Origin: Streptomyces sp. NBC_01306 | Lineage (GTDB): Bacteria; Actinomycetota; Actinomycetes; Streptomycetales; Streptomycetaceae | Direction: 5' to 3' | NCBI RefSeq assembly: GCF_026340465.1 | Contig: NZ_JAPEPC010000001.1 | Span: 3,312,001 to 3,376,000, forward strand | DNA length: 64,000 nt | Shown: positions 16,951-25,829 of the stretch, piece by piece | How positions within the stretch are numbered: position 1 is the first letter of the stretch | Layout of the letters: each line of letters opens with the position of its first letter | The notes under the pieces: model-generated | The model's input: the letters and a program-made list of their open reading frames with translations, nothing else | Databases searched by the model: none | What the model was told of the DNA's origin: nothing | Made by a program: the position numbers and the translations under genes

Positions 16951-18225
16951 ATGTCCCGTCCCATAGGCAACACTCGCCTCAAAGCCGCCCGAGTGGCGGC
17001 GGGTTACAACTCGCAGCAGGCCCTCGCGGACGCCATCACGAGGGACGCGCCGCAGCTCGGCATCCGGGGACTGGCCGTTGGTGTCCGCCAGGTCCGGCGG
17101 TGGGAGTCCGACAATCCGCCGTGGCCCCAGCCGGACATCCGTCGCGTACTCACCCATCTGCTGGGTCAGGAGGCCGAAGATCTCGGCTTCTCCGCTCCCT
17201 GGGGCTCAGGACAGCATCGGGATAGTCAGCCCCGCCCGATCTCGACGGCCCGTTCCATGCCCGGCACGCGCCTGGCCACGGTGCCCACCCAATCCGTCGC
17301 GATCACACAACCGATCAGCGTCGGAGCCAACTTCGAAGCCGTGACCCGTTCCCATCGGCACTTGTACTGGTCCGTCGCGCCGGCCACTCTCCACCCTGCG
17401 ATTCTGGAGCACGCGCGGCTGGGCTGCGCGCTGCTGCCCGAGACAGTCGAACCTGCCCGGCACCGGCTCGCAGCCGCACTCGCCGAGTCCTACCTGCTGG
17501 CAGGCCGCATTGAGTTCTTCGACCTCCGCCAACCCGACCAGGCCGGTGACACGTTGCTCCGCGCTCTCCAGGCCGCCGGCGAGGCGGATAATCCGCTTCT
17601 GGGATCCGCGATCCTCGCGCATACGGCCTTCATCCCGGGCTGGGCAGGCGAACGCGAGACGGCAGTAGAGCGAATGGTGGCGGCCCGCACCTACGCCCGC
17701 CGCGGCCCCGCATCCGCCGAGTTCCACGCCTGGCTGGACGCCGTCGAAGCCGAATGCGAAACCCGCTGCGGCAACACCCGCACCGCCCTGAACCTCATCA
17801 GCCACGCCGAAGACACCCTCGCCGCCGGTTCCGAGCACACCACGCCCGTATGGATGGACTGGTTCGGCCCCGCTCGGCTAGCAGCCTTCAAGGGCAACAC
17901 CCAGCTCAAAGCGGGCCACCTCCCTCAAGCCCGCGAGACCCTTCAGCAGGTCCTCGAAGACCTGCCGCCCGAGTCCGACAAACAACGCACCGTCGTCCTC
18001 GGAGACCTGGCCGCGGTGGCAGCAGCCGACGGCAATCCGCAGGAGGCATGCCACTACGCCGGCCAGGCCCTCGACCAGCTCGCCGCCACCTGGTACGCCA
18101 CAGGCATGGACCGCGTACGCGAAGTGCGGCGCACGCTCGCTCCGTGGCAGAACGAGCAGTGCGTCCGGGACTTCGACGACCGGCTCTACGACTGGGGGAC
18201 GACGGTCAGCGCGCTCCAGCGTTGA
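16951..18225 (+). CDS. XRE-type regulator with TPR-like domain
   Basis: This 424-residue protein has an N-terminal helix-turn-helix of the XRE class (TRLKAARVAAGYNSQQALAD, then VRQVRRWE) in about residues 5-85. Repeated helical pairs follow (LARAALAESYLL-like, AGDTLLRALQAAGEAD, ARETLQQVLEDL), as in TPR-type actinobacterial regulators that sense a small ligand or protein. ATG 16951 follows GGAGGAG and is clearly the start. It diverges from the small-protein/radical SAM/CYTH operon and probably controls it. Its 3' end overlaps the convergent HAD gene by 20 bases. Confidence 0.85.
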   Translation: MSRPIGNTRLKAARVAAGYNSQQALADAITRDAPQLGIRGLAVGVRQVRRWESDNPPWPQPDIRRVLTHLLGQEAEDLGFSAPWGSGQHRDSQPRPISTARSMPGTRLATVPTQSVAITQPISVGANFEAVTRSHRHLYWSVAPATLHPAILEHARLGCALLPETVEPARHRLAAALAESYLLAGRIEFFDLRQPDQAGDTLLRALQAAGEADNPLLGSAILAHTAFIPGWAGERETAVERMVAARTYARRGPASAEFHAWLDAVEAECETRCGNTRTALNLISHAEDTLAAGSEHTTPVWMDWFGPARLAAFKGNTQLKAGHLPQARETLQQVLEDLPPESDKQRTVVLGDLAAVAAADGNPQEACHYAGQALDQLAATWYATGMDRVREVRRTLAPWQNEQCVRDFDDRLYDWGTTVSALQR

Positions 18226-18865
18226 ACCTGGCGATCCTCCCCGGCAGCTCCGCCAGCGAGTCGATCCGCATCGTGGTGATCGCGTCGGCCTCCGGATCAC
18301 GCTGCTGGATCGTGCCCCAGGGGCCCCGACGGATCAGCGCCGTCAGCAGCCCCGCCTGCACGGCCGGGCGGATGTCGTTGTCGAGCCGGTCACCGACGTA
18401 CAGAATCTCGCCCGGCTCGGCAGGCGTCGCCTCGATGACGTGCTCGAAAAACTTAACGTCCGGCTTCGACGCACCCCAGTCGTCACTGGTGGCGATGAGA
18501 TCGGACGGCAGATCCAACCCACGCAACAGGCCGCCAGCCCGCACGGTCTGATTGCCGGCGATACCGACCCAGAGACCGGCCTCGCGCAGCCCAGCCAGCG
18601 TCGGCCGTACATCCGGATAGAGGTCGTCCTCGCCGAACCACTCCGGCTTGCCGGCCTCGGCACGCCTGTCCCGCTCCTCGGCCAGATCGAACCCCGGCCG
18701 GAACTCCTGGAACGTCTCCCGGTAATCCCGCCCCTGCGCGATGACCGCCCCGAACATCGCCGCGAAAGTATGCCGCGGCACCCCCAGCCAGTCCGCCCAG
18801 GTCCCGTACTCACGGGTCTCGTCCACAAGGCACTCACCGACATCGAACACCACAGCGCGAATCAT
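18206..18865 (-). CDS. HAD-superfamily hydrolase
   Basis: This 219-residue protein has the haloacid dehalogenase-like motifs. Motif I is FDVGECLVDE with the nucleophile Asp8; Gly stands at the second position where phosphatases have Asp. Motif II is around IAGNQ, the motif III lysine is in ASKPDVKFF, and motif IV is YVGDRLDND. A helical cap lies between motifs I and II. The substrate is not predictable, and phosphatase activity is less certain because of the altered motif I. It converges on, and slightly overlaps, the XRE regulator gene. Confidence 0.87.
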   Translation of the reverse strand: MIRAVVFDVGECLVDETREYGTWADWLGVPRHTFAAMFGAVIAQGRDYRETFQEFRPGFDLAEERDRRAEAGKPEWFGEDDLYPDVRPTLAGLREAGLWVGIAGNQTVRAGGLLRGLDLPSDLIATSDDWGASKPDVKFFEHVIEATPAEPGEILYVGDRLDNDIRPAVQAGLLTALIRRGPWGTIQQRDPEADAITTMRIDSLAELPGRIARFNAGAR

Positions 18866-19017
18866 GCTCGGCAGGTTAGACGGTTCCGCGCTGACCGAGA
18901 AGATTGCCCTCGCTGAAGCGGCAGCACACCCCTGTAGGGCCTCGTAACAGCAACCATTTACACGTCTTGTAGTGTCGTGGTTTCTTTCCGTAACGCCATG
19001 GCCAAACGGGGGCTCGC

Positions 19018-21069
19018 GTGTCGATCATCATGGTTGCGGCAGCTATCTACGGAGTGCTGCAACTCGCCGTGATCGCATCGCCGATGAGGTCCCTGCGGTT
19101 GTCGACCGTGGTGCTTACGGTCGCAGTCGGCGTCTATGGCAGCGGAGTTGTAGCCGCACTCATCGAGCTCGGCTACGCGCATGCCGCGGCATCGAGCGCC
19201 ACGCAACCACTGGTCGAAGCCATGGGACGGGGCAGTTACACCGTCGTCCCTGTCGTGGAGGAGCTCGCCAAGCTCACACCGCTACTGCTCGCCGGTGTCA
19301 ACATCAAGATCCGCTACCAACTCGGCCTGACCGACTACGTGATCCTCGGCGCGGCAACGGGCGCGGGACTCGGCTTGTACGAGGTACTCCTGAGTCATCT
19401 CCTCGACGCCCAGCGCGCTGCCCCGTATCCGTACGGCGGCTGGATGCTGTCAGGGGGCCTGAGTCTCAGCTCCACGTACATACCCGACTGGCACACCGTA
19501 CTGACCACCTGGCTGCCGGCCTCGCTGGGCAGCCTGGACCTCAGCTTCACCCAACCCAGCCTGGACACCAACCTCCACCTGGCCTGGGGTGCCATCGGAG
19601 CACTCGGCGCCGGGCTGCTCCTGCGCGGCCGCGGCTGGCGACGCCTGCTCGGACTGCTGCCGATCGCCTACGCGTTGGGCCACCACACCCTGGTCAACTA
19701 CACCGGCAGCCGCGACGCCCACCCGCCCGGCTGGACAGCCTCCCTGCTCGGCACAGCCAACGATCTGGTGACGTACACGCCGCTGATCTGCCTCGCTATC
19801 GCCATGGCCCTCGACTTCGCCCACCTGCAACGCGGCAAACAGGCCATGCTCGCCATCCTCCTGAACGCAGAGCGAACCGGGAACGCAGCCATCGGTCCCC
19901 TCACCACATTCGGTGTCCGGTGCCTGCCATGGACAGCTCTCATCGCCCTGCGCTTCGCCCGCATGCGCAGATCTCTCCTCTACGCCGCCGGACGCACCGA
20001 CCCCGATCGGCTTGAAGCGCTGCACCAGGCAGTCGCCAGCATCGCCGGGCGCATCGACGCCGCCAACCACGCCGGCGCCTGGGACACAGCGCGAATACGT
20101 ACTCAGCTCAAGGCGATCCGTCCCAGCGCCCCCTGGCGTCGCCGCTGGCCTCTCCTGGCCATCCCGTTCGTCCTCATGGCGCCCTCCCTGCTCTTCCTGG
20201 TCATCGGCTCGTTCACGGCGACCAAAGCTCTCCAGAAGCACTTCACCACCGGCGACGGGCCACGCCTGCTCATGTGGTTCGGCATAGCTGGACTGGCCTG
20301 GGCCATCATCCAGCTGGTCCTGATGCTCCGCGCTTGGCGCACCACCGCCCGCCAGCCTCTGGCAGAGCCCCAAGCCGTGTTGCGGCTGCGGGTGTTCACC
20401 GCCGTCGGCGCATCCGCAACCACCGGCCTGCTGCTCTTCGCCCGTTACCAGGGCCGCCCATTGAACGGGGCTGTCACCGGCTCCTTCTCGATGCTTCTCG
20501 CGGCCCTGCAAAACCTTGAGCTGTACGCAGGCATCGCCCTCACCATCCTCGCGCTGGCCGCCCTGATCATGATCTTCCCGCCCGGCGGCCTGGCCCTCGC
20601 TGGTGGCGGCGTCATCGCGGGTGCAGCCGGCGCTTCATCCGTCGCGGCTGTCGAGGCCGCCGGTCTGGGCACAGCCGGCGTCCTCCTTGCGGTCCAGGGT
20701 GGCAATGGAGGTGCGGGTGAGGGCGGTTCCAACGGAAGCAAGGACGGCTCGGCAAACTCCGGTGATGCAGCAGATCCGGACTTGGTTTTCAAGCCTTCGC
20801 CGAAGCACGGTCAGAACCAGAGAGGGACAGCCGCTCCGGAACCAACACACCCACAGGAAACCCTGGATAATTCCATCAGCTTCAATCCGAACACTACTCG
20901 CAGGGTCGGAACCGATCCGGAAACCGGAGAATTCGCCGTATTCGACGAAACCCACAATGGTACCGGGATATATCATGGCCATGTTCGACAGTGGGGTGAG
21001 CTGAGCCAGCAGATGCAGAGCGCCCTACGTAAGGCCGGGCGAGTAACAGCAAAGGGAAAAATTAAGTAA
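19018..21069 (+). CDS. PrsW-like membrane protease fused to a C-terminal toxin-like domain
   Basis: The protein has 683 residues. The N-terminal 300 are membrane-embedded and carry PrsW-type site motifs: EELAK (residues 81-85), a glutamate in LGLYEVLL (122), HLAWGAIGALG (His187) and GHHTLVN (His222, Asn227). More membrane segments follow to about 560, then a Gly/Ala-rich stretch and a polar linker (AGEGGSNGSKDG onward). The last 60 residues form a separate small domain (TDPETGEFAVFD, IYHGHVRQWGELSQ, ending AGRVTAKGKIK) that looks like the interchangeable C-terminal toxin tip of polymorphic toxins, possibly a ribonuclease. The final 200 bases are richer in A/T than the rest, a sign of tip exchange. 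GTG 19018 follows GGGG. A HEAT-type immunity-like gene begins 51 bases downstream. Confidence 0.75.
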   Translation: MSIIMVAAAIYGVLQLAVIASPMRSLRLSTVVLTVAVGVYGSGVVAALIELGYAHAAASSATQPLVEAMGRGSYTVVPVVEELAKLTPLLLAGVNIKIRYQLGLTDYVILGAATGAGLGLYEVLLSHLLDAQRAAPYPYGGWMLSGGLSLSSTYIPDWHTVLTTWLPASLGSLDLSFTQPSLDTNLHLAWGAIGALGAGLLLRGRGWRRLLGLLPIAYALGHHTLVNYTGSRDAHPPGWTASLLGTANDLVTYTPLICLAIAMALDFAHLQRGKQAMLAILLNAERTGNAAIGPLTTFGVRCLPWTALIALRFARMRRSLLYAAGRTDPDRLEALHQAVASIAGRIDAANHAGAWDTARIRTQLKAIRPSAPWRRRWPLLAIPFVLMAPSLLFLVIGSFTATKALQKHFTTGDGPRLLMWFGIAGLAWAIIQLVLMLRAWRTTARQPLAEPQAVLRLRVFTAVGASATTGLLLFARYQGRPLNGAVTGSFSMLLAALQNLELYAGIALTILALAALIMIFPPGGLALAGGGVIAGAAGASSVAAVEAAGLGTAGVLLAVQGGNGGAGEGGSNGSKDGSANSGDAADPDLVFKPSPKHGQNQRGTAAPEPTHPQETLDNSISFNPNTTRRVGTDPETGEFAVFDETHNGTGIYHGHVRQWGELSQQMQSALRKAGRVTAKGKIK

Positions 21070-21120
21070 CCGTGAGGGATTCGCTTCACTGCAGCAGATG
21101 GAGCGGGATCGTGAGGAATT

Positions 21121-21456
21121 ATGCAGTACGAAGCCCCCCGCAGGATTACAGCAGAAGAAGCAGGTCAGGCGTTTCAGACGGGACAGCCGTACGAAATTTC
21201 CGAGGCTCTGGTAGCTGCAGCGTTGTATGTACCTGACAGAATCTGGGTCGAGCAGTGGCTCGTGCACTTCGCCGGTCACCCAATTCCGGATGTCAGGAGG
21301 GCCTCAGCCCTCGCGCTGGGACACCTTGCCAGACTCCACAAAGAGGTGTCACCACAGGCAATTTCCGCTATCCGGAACTTGCTTGACGACAGAGAACTCG
21401 TCGGCGCTGCGACAGACGCTCTCGAAGACGTCGAAATTTTCACCAAGCTTAATTGA
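21121..21456 (+). CDS. HEAT-repeat-like immunity protein candidate
   Basis: This 111-residue, helix-rich acidic protein has a clear HEAT-like pair of helices (PDVRRASALALGHLARL, then AISAIRNLLDD and ALEDVEIF). Similar proteins follow many polymorphic toxin genes as immunity proteins. ATG 21121 follows GTGAGGA. Its base composition is less GC-rich than the genes around it, matching the toxin-like tail just upstream. The immunity role is inferred from position, size and fold. Confidence 0.72.
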   Translation: MQYEAPRRITAEEAGQAFQTGQPYEISEALVAAALYVPDRIWVEQWLVHFAGHPIPDVRRASALALGHLARLHKEVSPQAISAIRNLLDDRELVGAATDALEDVEIFTKLN

Positions 21457-21621
21457 ATAACTGGCACTGACGTGAATCCTGCCCCATACCCCTTGGATGG
21501 AAACCCAGTCGACGTCGGCGTCAGACATGCCGTTCACTCAGCACATTCGCAAAGCTGTCTCACAGCAGGCTGTATCAGCTGCCGTGGTGCCGTGGCGCAA
21601 CCCGCGGGCGAGTCACTCGAC

Positions 21622-21657
21622 CCGAAGGGGTCCACCGCTTGCGGGGGACCCCTTCGG
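21622..21657. terminator. Hairpin between convergent genes
   Basis: A perfect 12-bp stem (CCGAAGGGGTCC at 21622-21633 and its complement at 21646-21657) encloses a 12-base loop. It can end transcription of the immunity-like gene and of the convergent hypothetical gene. Confidence 0.65.
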
Positions 21658-21696
21658 CGTTGGTGGGTGCAGTTGCATCCAGCAGACCGCCGTCGT

Positions 21697-21795
21697 CTAC
21701 CGACCGTTCAAGAGCGCACGGCACACGCCGCAGAACATGGCCGCGTCGCTCCCGTACCGGCGCATCAGCTGGCCGCACTCGGCGCACGGCCCCAA
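21697..21795 (-). other. Short zinc-ribbon-like reading frame, doubtful gene
   Basis: Thirty-two residues with two CxxC pairs (CAECGQLM and CGVC) are encoded here, starting only from a TTG with no spaced ribosome site. A diverged copy of the same sequence lies near 22,840-22,960 (CGECGQLMRRYGRNPGHV). It may be the tail of a decayed gene rather than a working one. Confidence 0.3.
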
Positions 21796-22214
21796 CTCCT
21801 TTGCTGCTGTGCCGCTGTCGAATGCGTAATTTCGAGTGGCACCACAACAACCTGAACGTCATCTTCATAGATGATCCGTCCGGGCGATGGTGACTCGATG
21901 CGCTCGCACGGCACTCCGTGGGCGTCCAGAATCTCCAAGTATCCAGACACCCGGTCAATCAGGTGGGCAGCAGTGCTCTTGAACCAAGCGACTGCGCCGG
22001 GGTGTAGTTCGTAGTCGTACACGGTTGGGTCGGTAGTCGACGGATCCGGATAGGCGGCGTTGTACCAGTCGTTATTGGCTCGCCAGAACCTGTACTCGTC
22101 CTCGTTGAGCTTCCCGTCACGAGCAAGGCCATTGGCCAGAGCGAACACGCCGGGGAAATGGCCACGCCGACTCCGGACCACTCCTTGGAAACGTATATAT
22201 AGGCGTTCCTGCAC
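21765..22214 (-). CDS. Hypothetical protein, 149 residues
   Basis: The product is soluble, rich in aromatic and acidic residues (EYRFWRANNDWYNAAYPDP, TVYDYELHPGAVAWFK), and ends in a short beta-rich section (GRIIYEDDVQVVVVPLEI). No family or catalytic motif was recognised. GTG 22214 was chosen because GAGGAG precedes it; upstream the frame passes through a repeated sequence. It sits between the toxin/immunity pair and the integrase remnant, so it may be part of acquired DNA. Confidence 0.6.
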   Translation of the reverse strand: MQERLYIRFQGVVRSRRGHFPGVFALANGLARDGKLNEDEYRFWRANNDWYNAAYPDPSTTDPTVYDYELHPGAVAWFKSTAAHLIDRVSGYLEILDAHGVPCERIESPSPGRIIYEDDVQVVVVPLEITHSTAAQQQRSWGRAPSAAS

Positions 22215-23302
22215 GGGTCTCCTCTTCTCTGGCCCACGGCCTGACTGCTGCTGGTTCTCGCGCGAAGCGCCACCGTAGCCAGCGCCCACCCCGGCTTCCA
22301 TCCCGTCTGCCTTCGCCCCACACACCGTGGAGCGGGCGTGGTTCAGGGCGTCAAGGTGGAGCGCGCCACTGTACGAACGACCTTGACGCCTTGGGCCGCG
22401 ACTGCTCCGCTCTGCCTGGGGCGGAGGTGATCGGGATGGAAGCCCCACAACCCTCGCCCCGATGCTCCAGCGGCGCCCCCTCCGTCCCGGAGTCCGAGCG
22501 CCCCCGCCGGAGGCATCTCTTTTGACTGCTCGGGCTCTGTCGGCTCGGCCTCAGCGGGGTTCCCCCACCCTCGGGTTGGCCGATTCCTCCCGGGTTGGTG
22601 CCACGGTAGGTGCGCCCCCGGCCGGGGGCTGCGGCGCGTGCCGCGCTTGCGCGACGCCCTTGAACCCGTAGATCTGTGGTCTCAGTTCTGGTCTCATTCA
22701 CCTACGTACGGGCCCGTCAGAAGGTCGCCCGCGAGGTACTCCACCGCAGGTCAGGACGTTCCCGCACACCCCGGACCCCAGGACGAACATTTGGAAAGCG
22801 TGTTAAAGGCGCCCCCTCCCGAGTTCTGCTCTGTCCGTGGGGGGCTGCCTATCGGCCGTCCAGGATGCGCCCGGGAGACACCACAGCACATGGCCCGGGT
22901 TTCGCCCGTAGCGGCGCATCAGTTGTCCGCACTCGCCGCATGGCTCCCGTGGCGGGGCATTCCAGCGCGGCTGAGGCCGCTGCGCCGACAGTCGGGCAGG
23001 CGTGAAGCCTCCAGTCGACTGCCCCAGATCACGAATCGGCTGGCCACCACTGCCGAACCAGCGAGCGGGGGTAGTACACCGGTCGAAGAGTCGCATGCGC
23101 AATGTCGTCAGCGACTGCTCAGAAAGCTGACCCCGAGCAGCCGTAGAATCACCGCTCACATCGCTCTCGTGCGGCCCGTGCCCCATGTGTGCCCTTCGGA
23201 GCGGTAATCAGCGGTAAACACAGGCACAGAAACTCTCGGCCAATCCCTGACCTGCGAGAGGCACTCCCAGGTCAGGGGGTATTTGACTGCTTCCCACACC
23301 TT
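22215..23302. other. Gene-poor stretch
   Basis: I see no convincing gene in this 1.1 kb. It holds one arm of the 74-base inverted repeat, a low-complexity minus-strand frame (22,351-22,701) without domain similarity, and the second copy of the zinc-ribbon-like sequence. It reads as decayed accessory DNA. Confidence 0.5.
22371..22444. repeat. 74-base inverted repeat, left arm
   Basis: The reverse complement of this arm matches 24,075-24,147 with only a few substitutions and one single-base gap (about nine in ten bases identical). Both arms share GGCTTCCATCCCGA at one end and TCAAGGTCGTTCGTAC at the other. Confidence 0.8.
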
Positions 23303-23347
23303 GATTCCCAAGCTCAGAGCGCGGGTTCGATTCCCGTCACTCGCTCC
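23303..23347 (+). repeat. tRNA-3'-end-like direct repeat, copy 1 (att candidate)
   Basis: This 45-base sequence contains a T-arm (GCGGGTTCGATTCCCGT) and an acceptor-like end running into CTCCACCA. No matching 5' half, D-arm or anticodon stem lies upstream, so it is a tRNA 3' fragment, not a tRNA gene. It repeats at 25,624 with 42 of 45 bases identical in the same orientation. It lies at the 3' end of the integrase remnant, the usual layout of an attachment site. Confidence 0.65.
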
Positions 23348-23411
23348 ACCAGCCAAGGCCCAGGTCAGGGACGTGATCCCCAGCCCGGGCCTTTGTGTTG
23401 TCCAGACCAGT

Positions 23412-24107
23412 CTAAGACTCTCGTGCCCGTTGCGTGCCCGATCGATGATCCTCGGTACCGGTAGCGCCCTTCTGGCGTTCCCGCCTGACCATCGAGTCCA
23501 GGCCCGAGGCCACCTCTTTCTGCCGCTCCTGGTCGGAATGCTGATAGATCAGCGCGGCCCGTTCCGAGGACTGACCGGCACGCACCATCGTGTCCTTCAG
23601 CGTTGCCCCCGACCGGGTCGTCAGGGTATGCCCGGTGTGACGCAGATCGTAGAACCGGAAATCATCCGGGAGACCAACATGAGCACGCGCCTTGCGCCAC
23701 TTCCGCCCGAAGGTGGAGCGCCGGAACGGCTTGCCCTTCTCCCCGACGAACAGCAGCCCGTCCGGTCCTTTCTCGGCGTACCAGTCGAGATGCCGCCGCA
23801 GCACCACGAGGCGCTTACCCGCTTGCGACTTGGTGCCCCCAAGCGCACGGTGCCCTGTGGTCAGCTCAGGCGCAGCCAAACGAATACGGATGGCTACTCC
23901 ATCCACGTCCACATCCTTGCGACGCAGTTCCTCTTGTTCCTCTGGCCGCATCGGTCCATAGGCACCGAGGAAGACCATCAGCCGCCAACGGGGCCCAGCT
24001 CGTTCGCCAAGCCGTCTACCTGAGCAACGAGGGGAGCCGTCCGCGAGTGCCGGTATGTCGTGGCGAGTGGTGAAGGCTTCCATCCCGACCACCTCCGACC
24101 CAGGCAA
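23412..24107 (-). pseudogene. Tyrosine-type integrase remnant
   Basis: This frame of about 231 residues corresponds to the catalytic half of a phage-type tyrosine recombinase. The first Arg box is degraded but visible (GAYGPMRPEE), a lysine follows in GGTKSQAGK, the second box reads YDLRHTGHT, and the nucleophile tyrosine is in AALIYQHS. The box that normally reads MGH is RAGQ, so a catalytic histidine is missing. The N-terminal core-binding and arm-binding domains are absent and the first 50 residues do not align. It is therefore probably inactive. It lies beside tRNA-like att candidates. Confidence 0.75.
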
Positions 24108-24147
24108 AGCCGAGCAGCCGCGCCCAGGGCGTCAAGGTCGTTCGTAC
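24075..24147. repeat. 74-base inverted repeat, right arm
   Basis: This is the partner of 22,371-22,444 in opposite orientation. It covers the 5' end of the integrase remnant and the sequence just before it. Confidence 0.8.
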
Positions 24148-24169
24148 GGTGGTGGGCTCAGCGCCTGCT

Positions 24170-24766
24170 CTACCCATGCCACCACGCAGGTCCGCCTATG
24201 GGCTGCAAACTCATCTGTCCCAGCCTGCTTCGCATCATTCTGATGTCCGCATCTGTCAACACTGCGTCCCCCAGCTCAGCAAGCGCCCGAGCAGAGTCGC
24301 CGTCATGGATCTTGCCCACTTTCGTCTCCAGGGCCTGCTTGATCGCGGGCAAGTCTTCGGACCAGTTCCGCACGTGCCACCCCAGCATGCTCGCGAACTC
24401 TTTGTCTGTCCCGAGGCCAAGCACACGGTCGCGGTTAATCACCTGGTAACCATGCCAAATTCGCTCGAAGCACCACAGCAAGACGAAGTAGTGATGTCGC
24501 AACTCCGCCGCGTCCACACCGCTCCGGATCAGCACCTGCCCAGGGTTCGCGTCATCCTCGGCTTCCCAGTCACTTCTGACTGCGAACGCGAGTTCACCAA
24601 GGGGCCTGCGCGCTTCCGCCACAACACCCGAGGTCAAGTCAACGTGGAGTGCACGAGCAATCTCCATGTTGGCCCTCCGCCTCTGAGCCAGCGTGGCGAC
24701 CAACGACAGCCCGAATGCCACAATCGACACAGCTAGCGCTGCTTCGGATAGAACGTTGCCAGACAT
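24170..24766 (-). CDS. Hypothetical membrane-anchored protein
   Basis: This 198-residue protein has one N-terminal membrane segment (LAVSIVAFGLSLVATLA, about residues 11-27) followed by a helical cytosolic domain rich in charged residues (HHYFVLLWCFERIWHGYQVI, then WHVRNWSEDLPAIKQALE). It was not recognised; small proteins of this build are common cargo in Streptomyces integrative elements. ATG 24766 follows GGGGGATGT. It lies between the two att-like repeats, so it may be element cargo. Confidence 0.65.
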   Translation of the reverse strand: MSGNVLSEAALAVSIVAFGLSLVATLAQRRRANMEIARALHVDLTSGVVAEARRPLGELAFAVRSDWEAEDDANPGQVLIRSGVDAAELRHHYFVLLWCFERIWHGYQVINRDRVLGLGTDKEFASMLGWHVRNWSEDLPAIKQALETKVGKIHDGDSARALAELGDAVLTDADIRMMRSRLGQMSLQPIGGPAWWHG

Positions 24767-24999
24767 ACATCCCCCAGAACGGTTGAGTGACTTGCCGAGT
24801 ACAGGGTCTCGGCTCGCACGGGCACACGAAGGCCATTCCCCGAGACTGGGATAACTTCGGATCGCAGAAGCCCCTGTGCCACAACCGCGCCATATCGGGC
24901 GGGAACTCGCGGGAAACCGTAGCGATCAGCAACGGCCATAGCCAGTGGACGCCGAAGTAGGCATCCGCAGGTCAGCCCCCAACTCACCCCACCTCGCTG

Positions 25000-25359
25000 C
25001 TAAAGCGGTGGCTCTCTGGCAACCAGTGGCAGCGGCCAGCCGGCGCAGGCCACTAGTGCGCTGCCGTCCTCGGTGAGGAAGAACAGCGCGGTCCATGTCC
25101 GATCGGCAGAATCGATCAGCCCTGTGCGCACTGGCCGGCCATGCTCGCGGACGAGCTGAACTGCTCGTTCCAGCCAAAGAGGTTCGAGTCCGTGTTTCCG
25201 CATGCGCTGAAGTCGGCCCTTGAAGACTCCGGCATGCTGGCCTGCGGGTTGTGTTCGGTCTCCCACCCAGTAGGTGGCGCCGCCGCGGAGGGTGGCAAGA
25301 ACTATCGCTGACGCCTCGTCATCACCGACCAACAGCGATTCGAGCTCATGCCGTTCCAT
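25000..25359 (-). CDS. Hypothetical protein, 119 residues
   Basis: This is a soluble protein with strand-rich segments (EASAIVLATLRGGATYWVG, TWTALFFLTEDGSALVACAG). It has no signal peptide, membrane segment or recognised motif. ATG 25359 follows GGGGGT at seven bases. It also lies between the att-like repeats. Confidence 0.6.
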   Translation of the reverse strand: MERHELESLLVGDDEASAIVLATLRGGATYWVGDRTQPAGQHAGVFKGRLQRMRKHGLEPLWLERAVQLVREHGRPVRTGLIDSADRTWTALFFLTEDGSALVACAGWPLPLVAREPPL

Positions 25360-25623
25360 GGTCACACCCCCGTCTGGATCCTGCGATACAGCAGCCAGAT
25401 ACCACAACCCGGCAATCGCCCGCGTCCGGTAGTGCCCCTCCAGGGCTCGGTAGCAGCCGAAATAGCCATCCCCGACCGATCCGGCTAGATCTACGGACCA
25501 GAAGTGTCCGTGCCCGATCCGTGCCCGACTGGGCGGGGAACACGGGTGCCAGGGTGAGCCCTTAGGGTTCTCCTTGGCATCTGTCTCTCCTGGTCAGCTT
25601 GCCGGTGCAAGCAAAGGGCCGGT

Positions 25624-25668
25624 GATTCCCAAGCCCAGAGCGCGGGTTCGATTGCCGTCACTCACTCC
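25624..25668 (+). repeat. tRNA-3'-end-like direct repeat, copy 2 (att candidate)
   Basis: This matches 23,303-23,347 at 42 of 45 positions. Similarity continues weakly for about 45 bases downstream, through CCCAGGTCAG to GTCCAGACC in both copies. The acceptor end is less well kept here (CTCACTCC). The two copies bracket 2.3 kb. Confidence 0.65.
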
Positions 25669-25829
25669 CTTACTTAGCCCCAGGTCAGCGCCCCGGGGCT
25701 TCTCTGTCGTCCAGACCGCTCAAGGGGCCAGGTTGCTCGATGCCTGGCAGCGCTTAGTGCCGCAAGCCCCGACTCTGCTGGGGCCATGGACATCGCGGAG
25801 TACGGACAGGAGCCGCAAGATCTGAGCCC

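Noticed and set aside
22351..22701. Minus-strand reading frame of 116 residues
   Set aside because: Arg/Gly/Pro-rich throughout with no start signal or domain; it contains the inverted-repeat arm.
22803..23186. Minus-strand reading frame of 127 residues containing the second zinc-ribbon-like copy
   Set aside because: The similarity covers only about 30 residues in the middle and the ends look random.
23272..23350. Possible complete tRNA gene
   Set aside because: Only the T-arm and 3' end are present; no 5' acceptor strand, D-arm or anticodon stem pairs with them.
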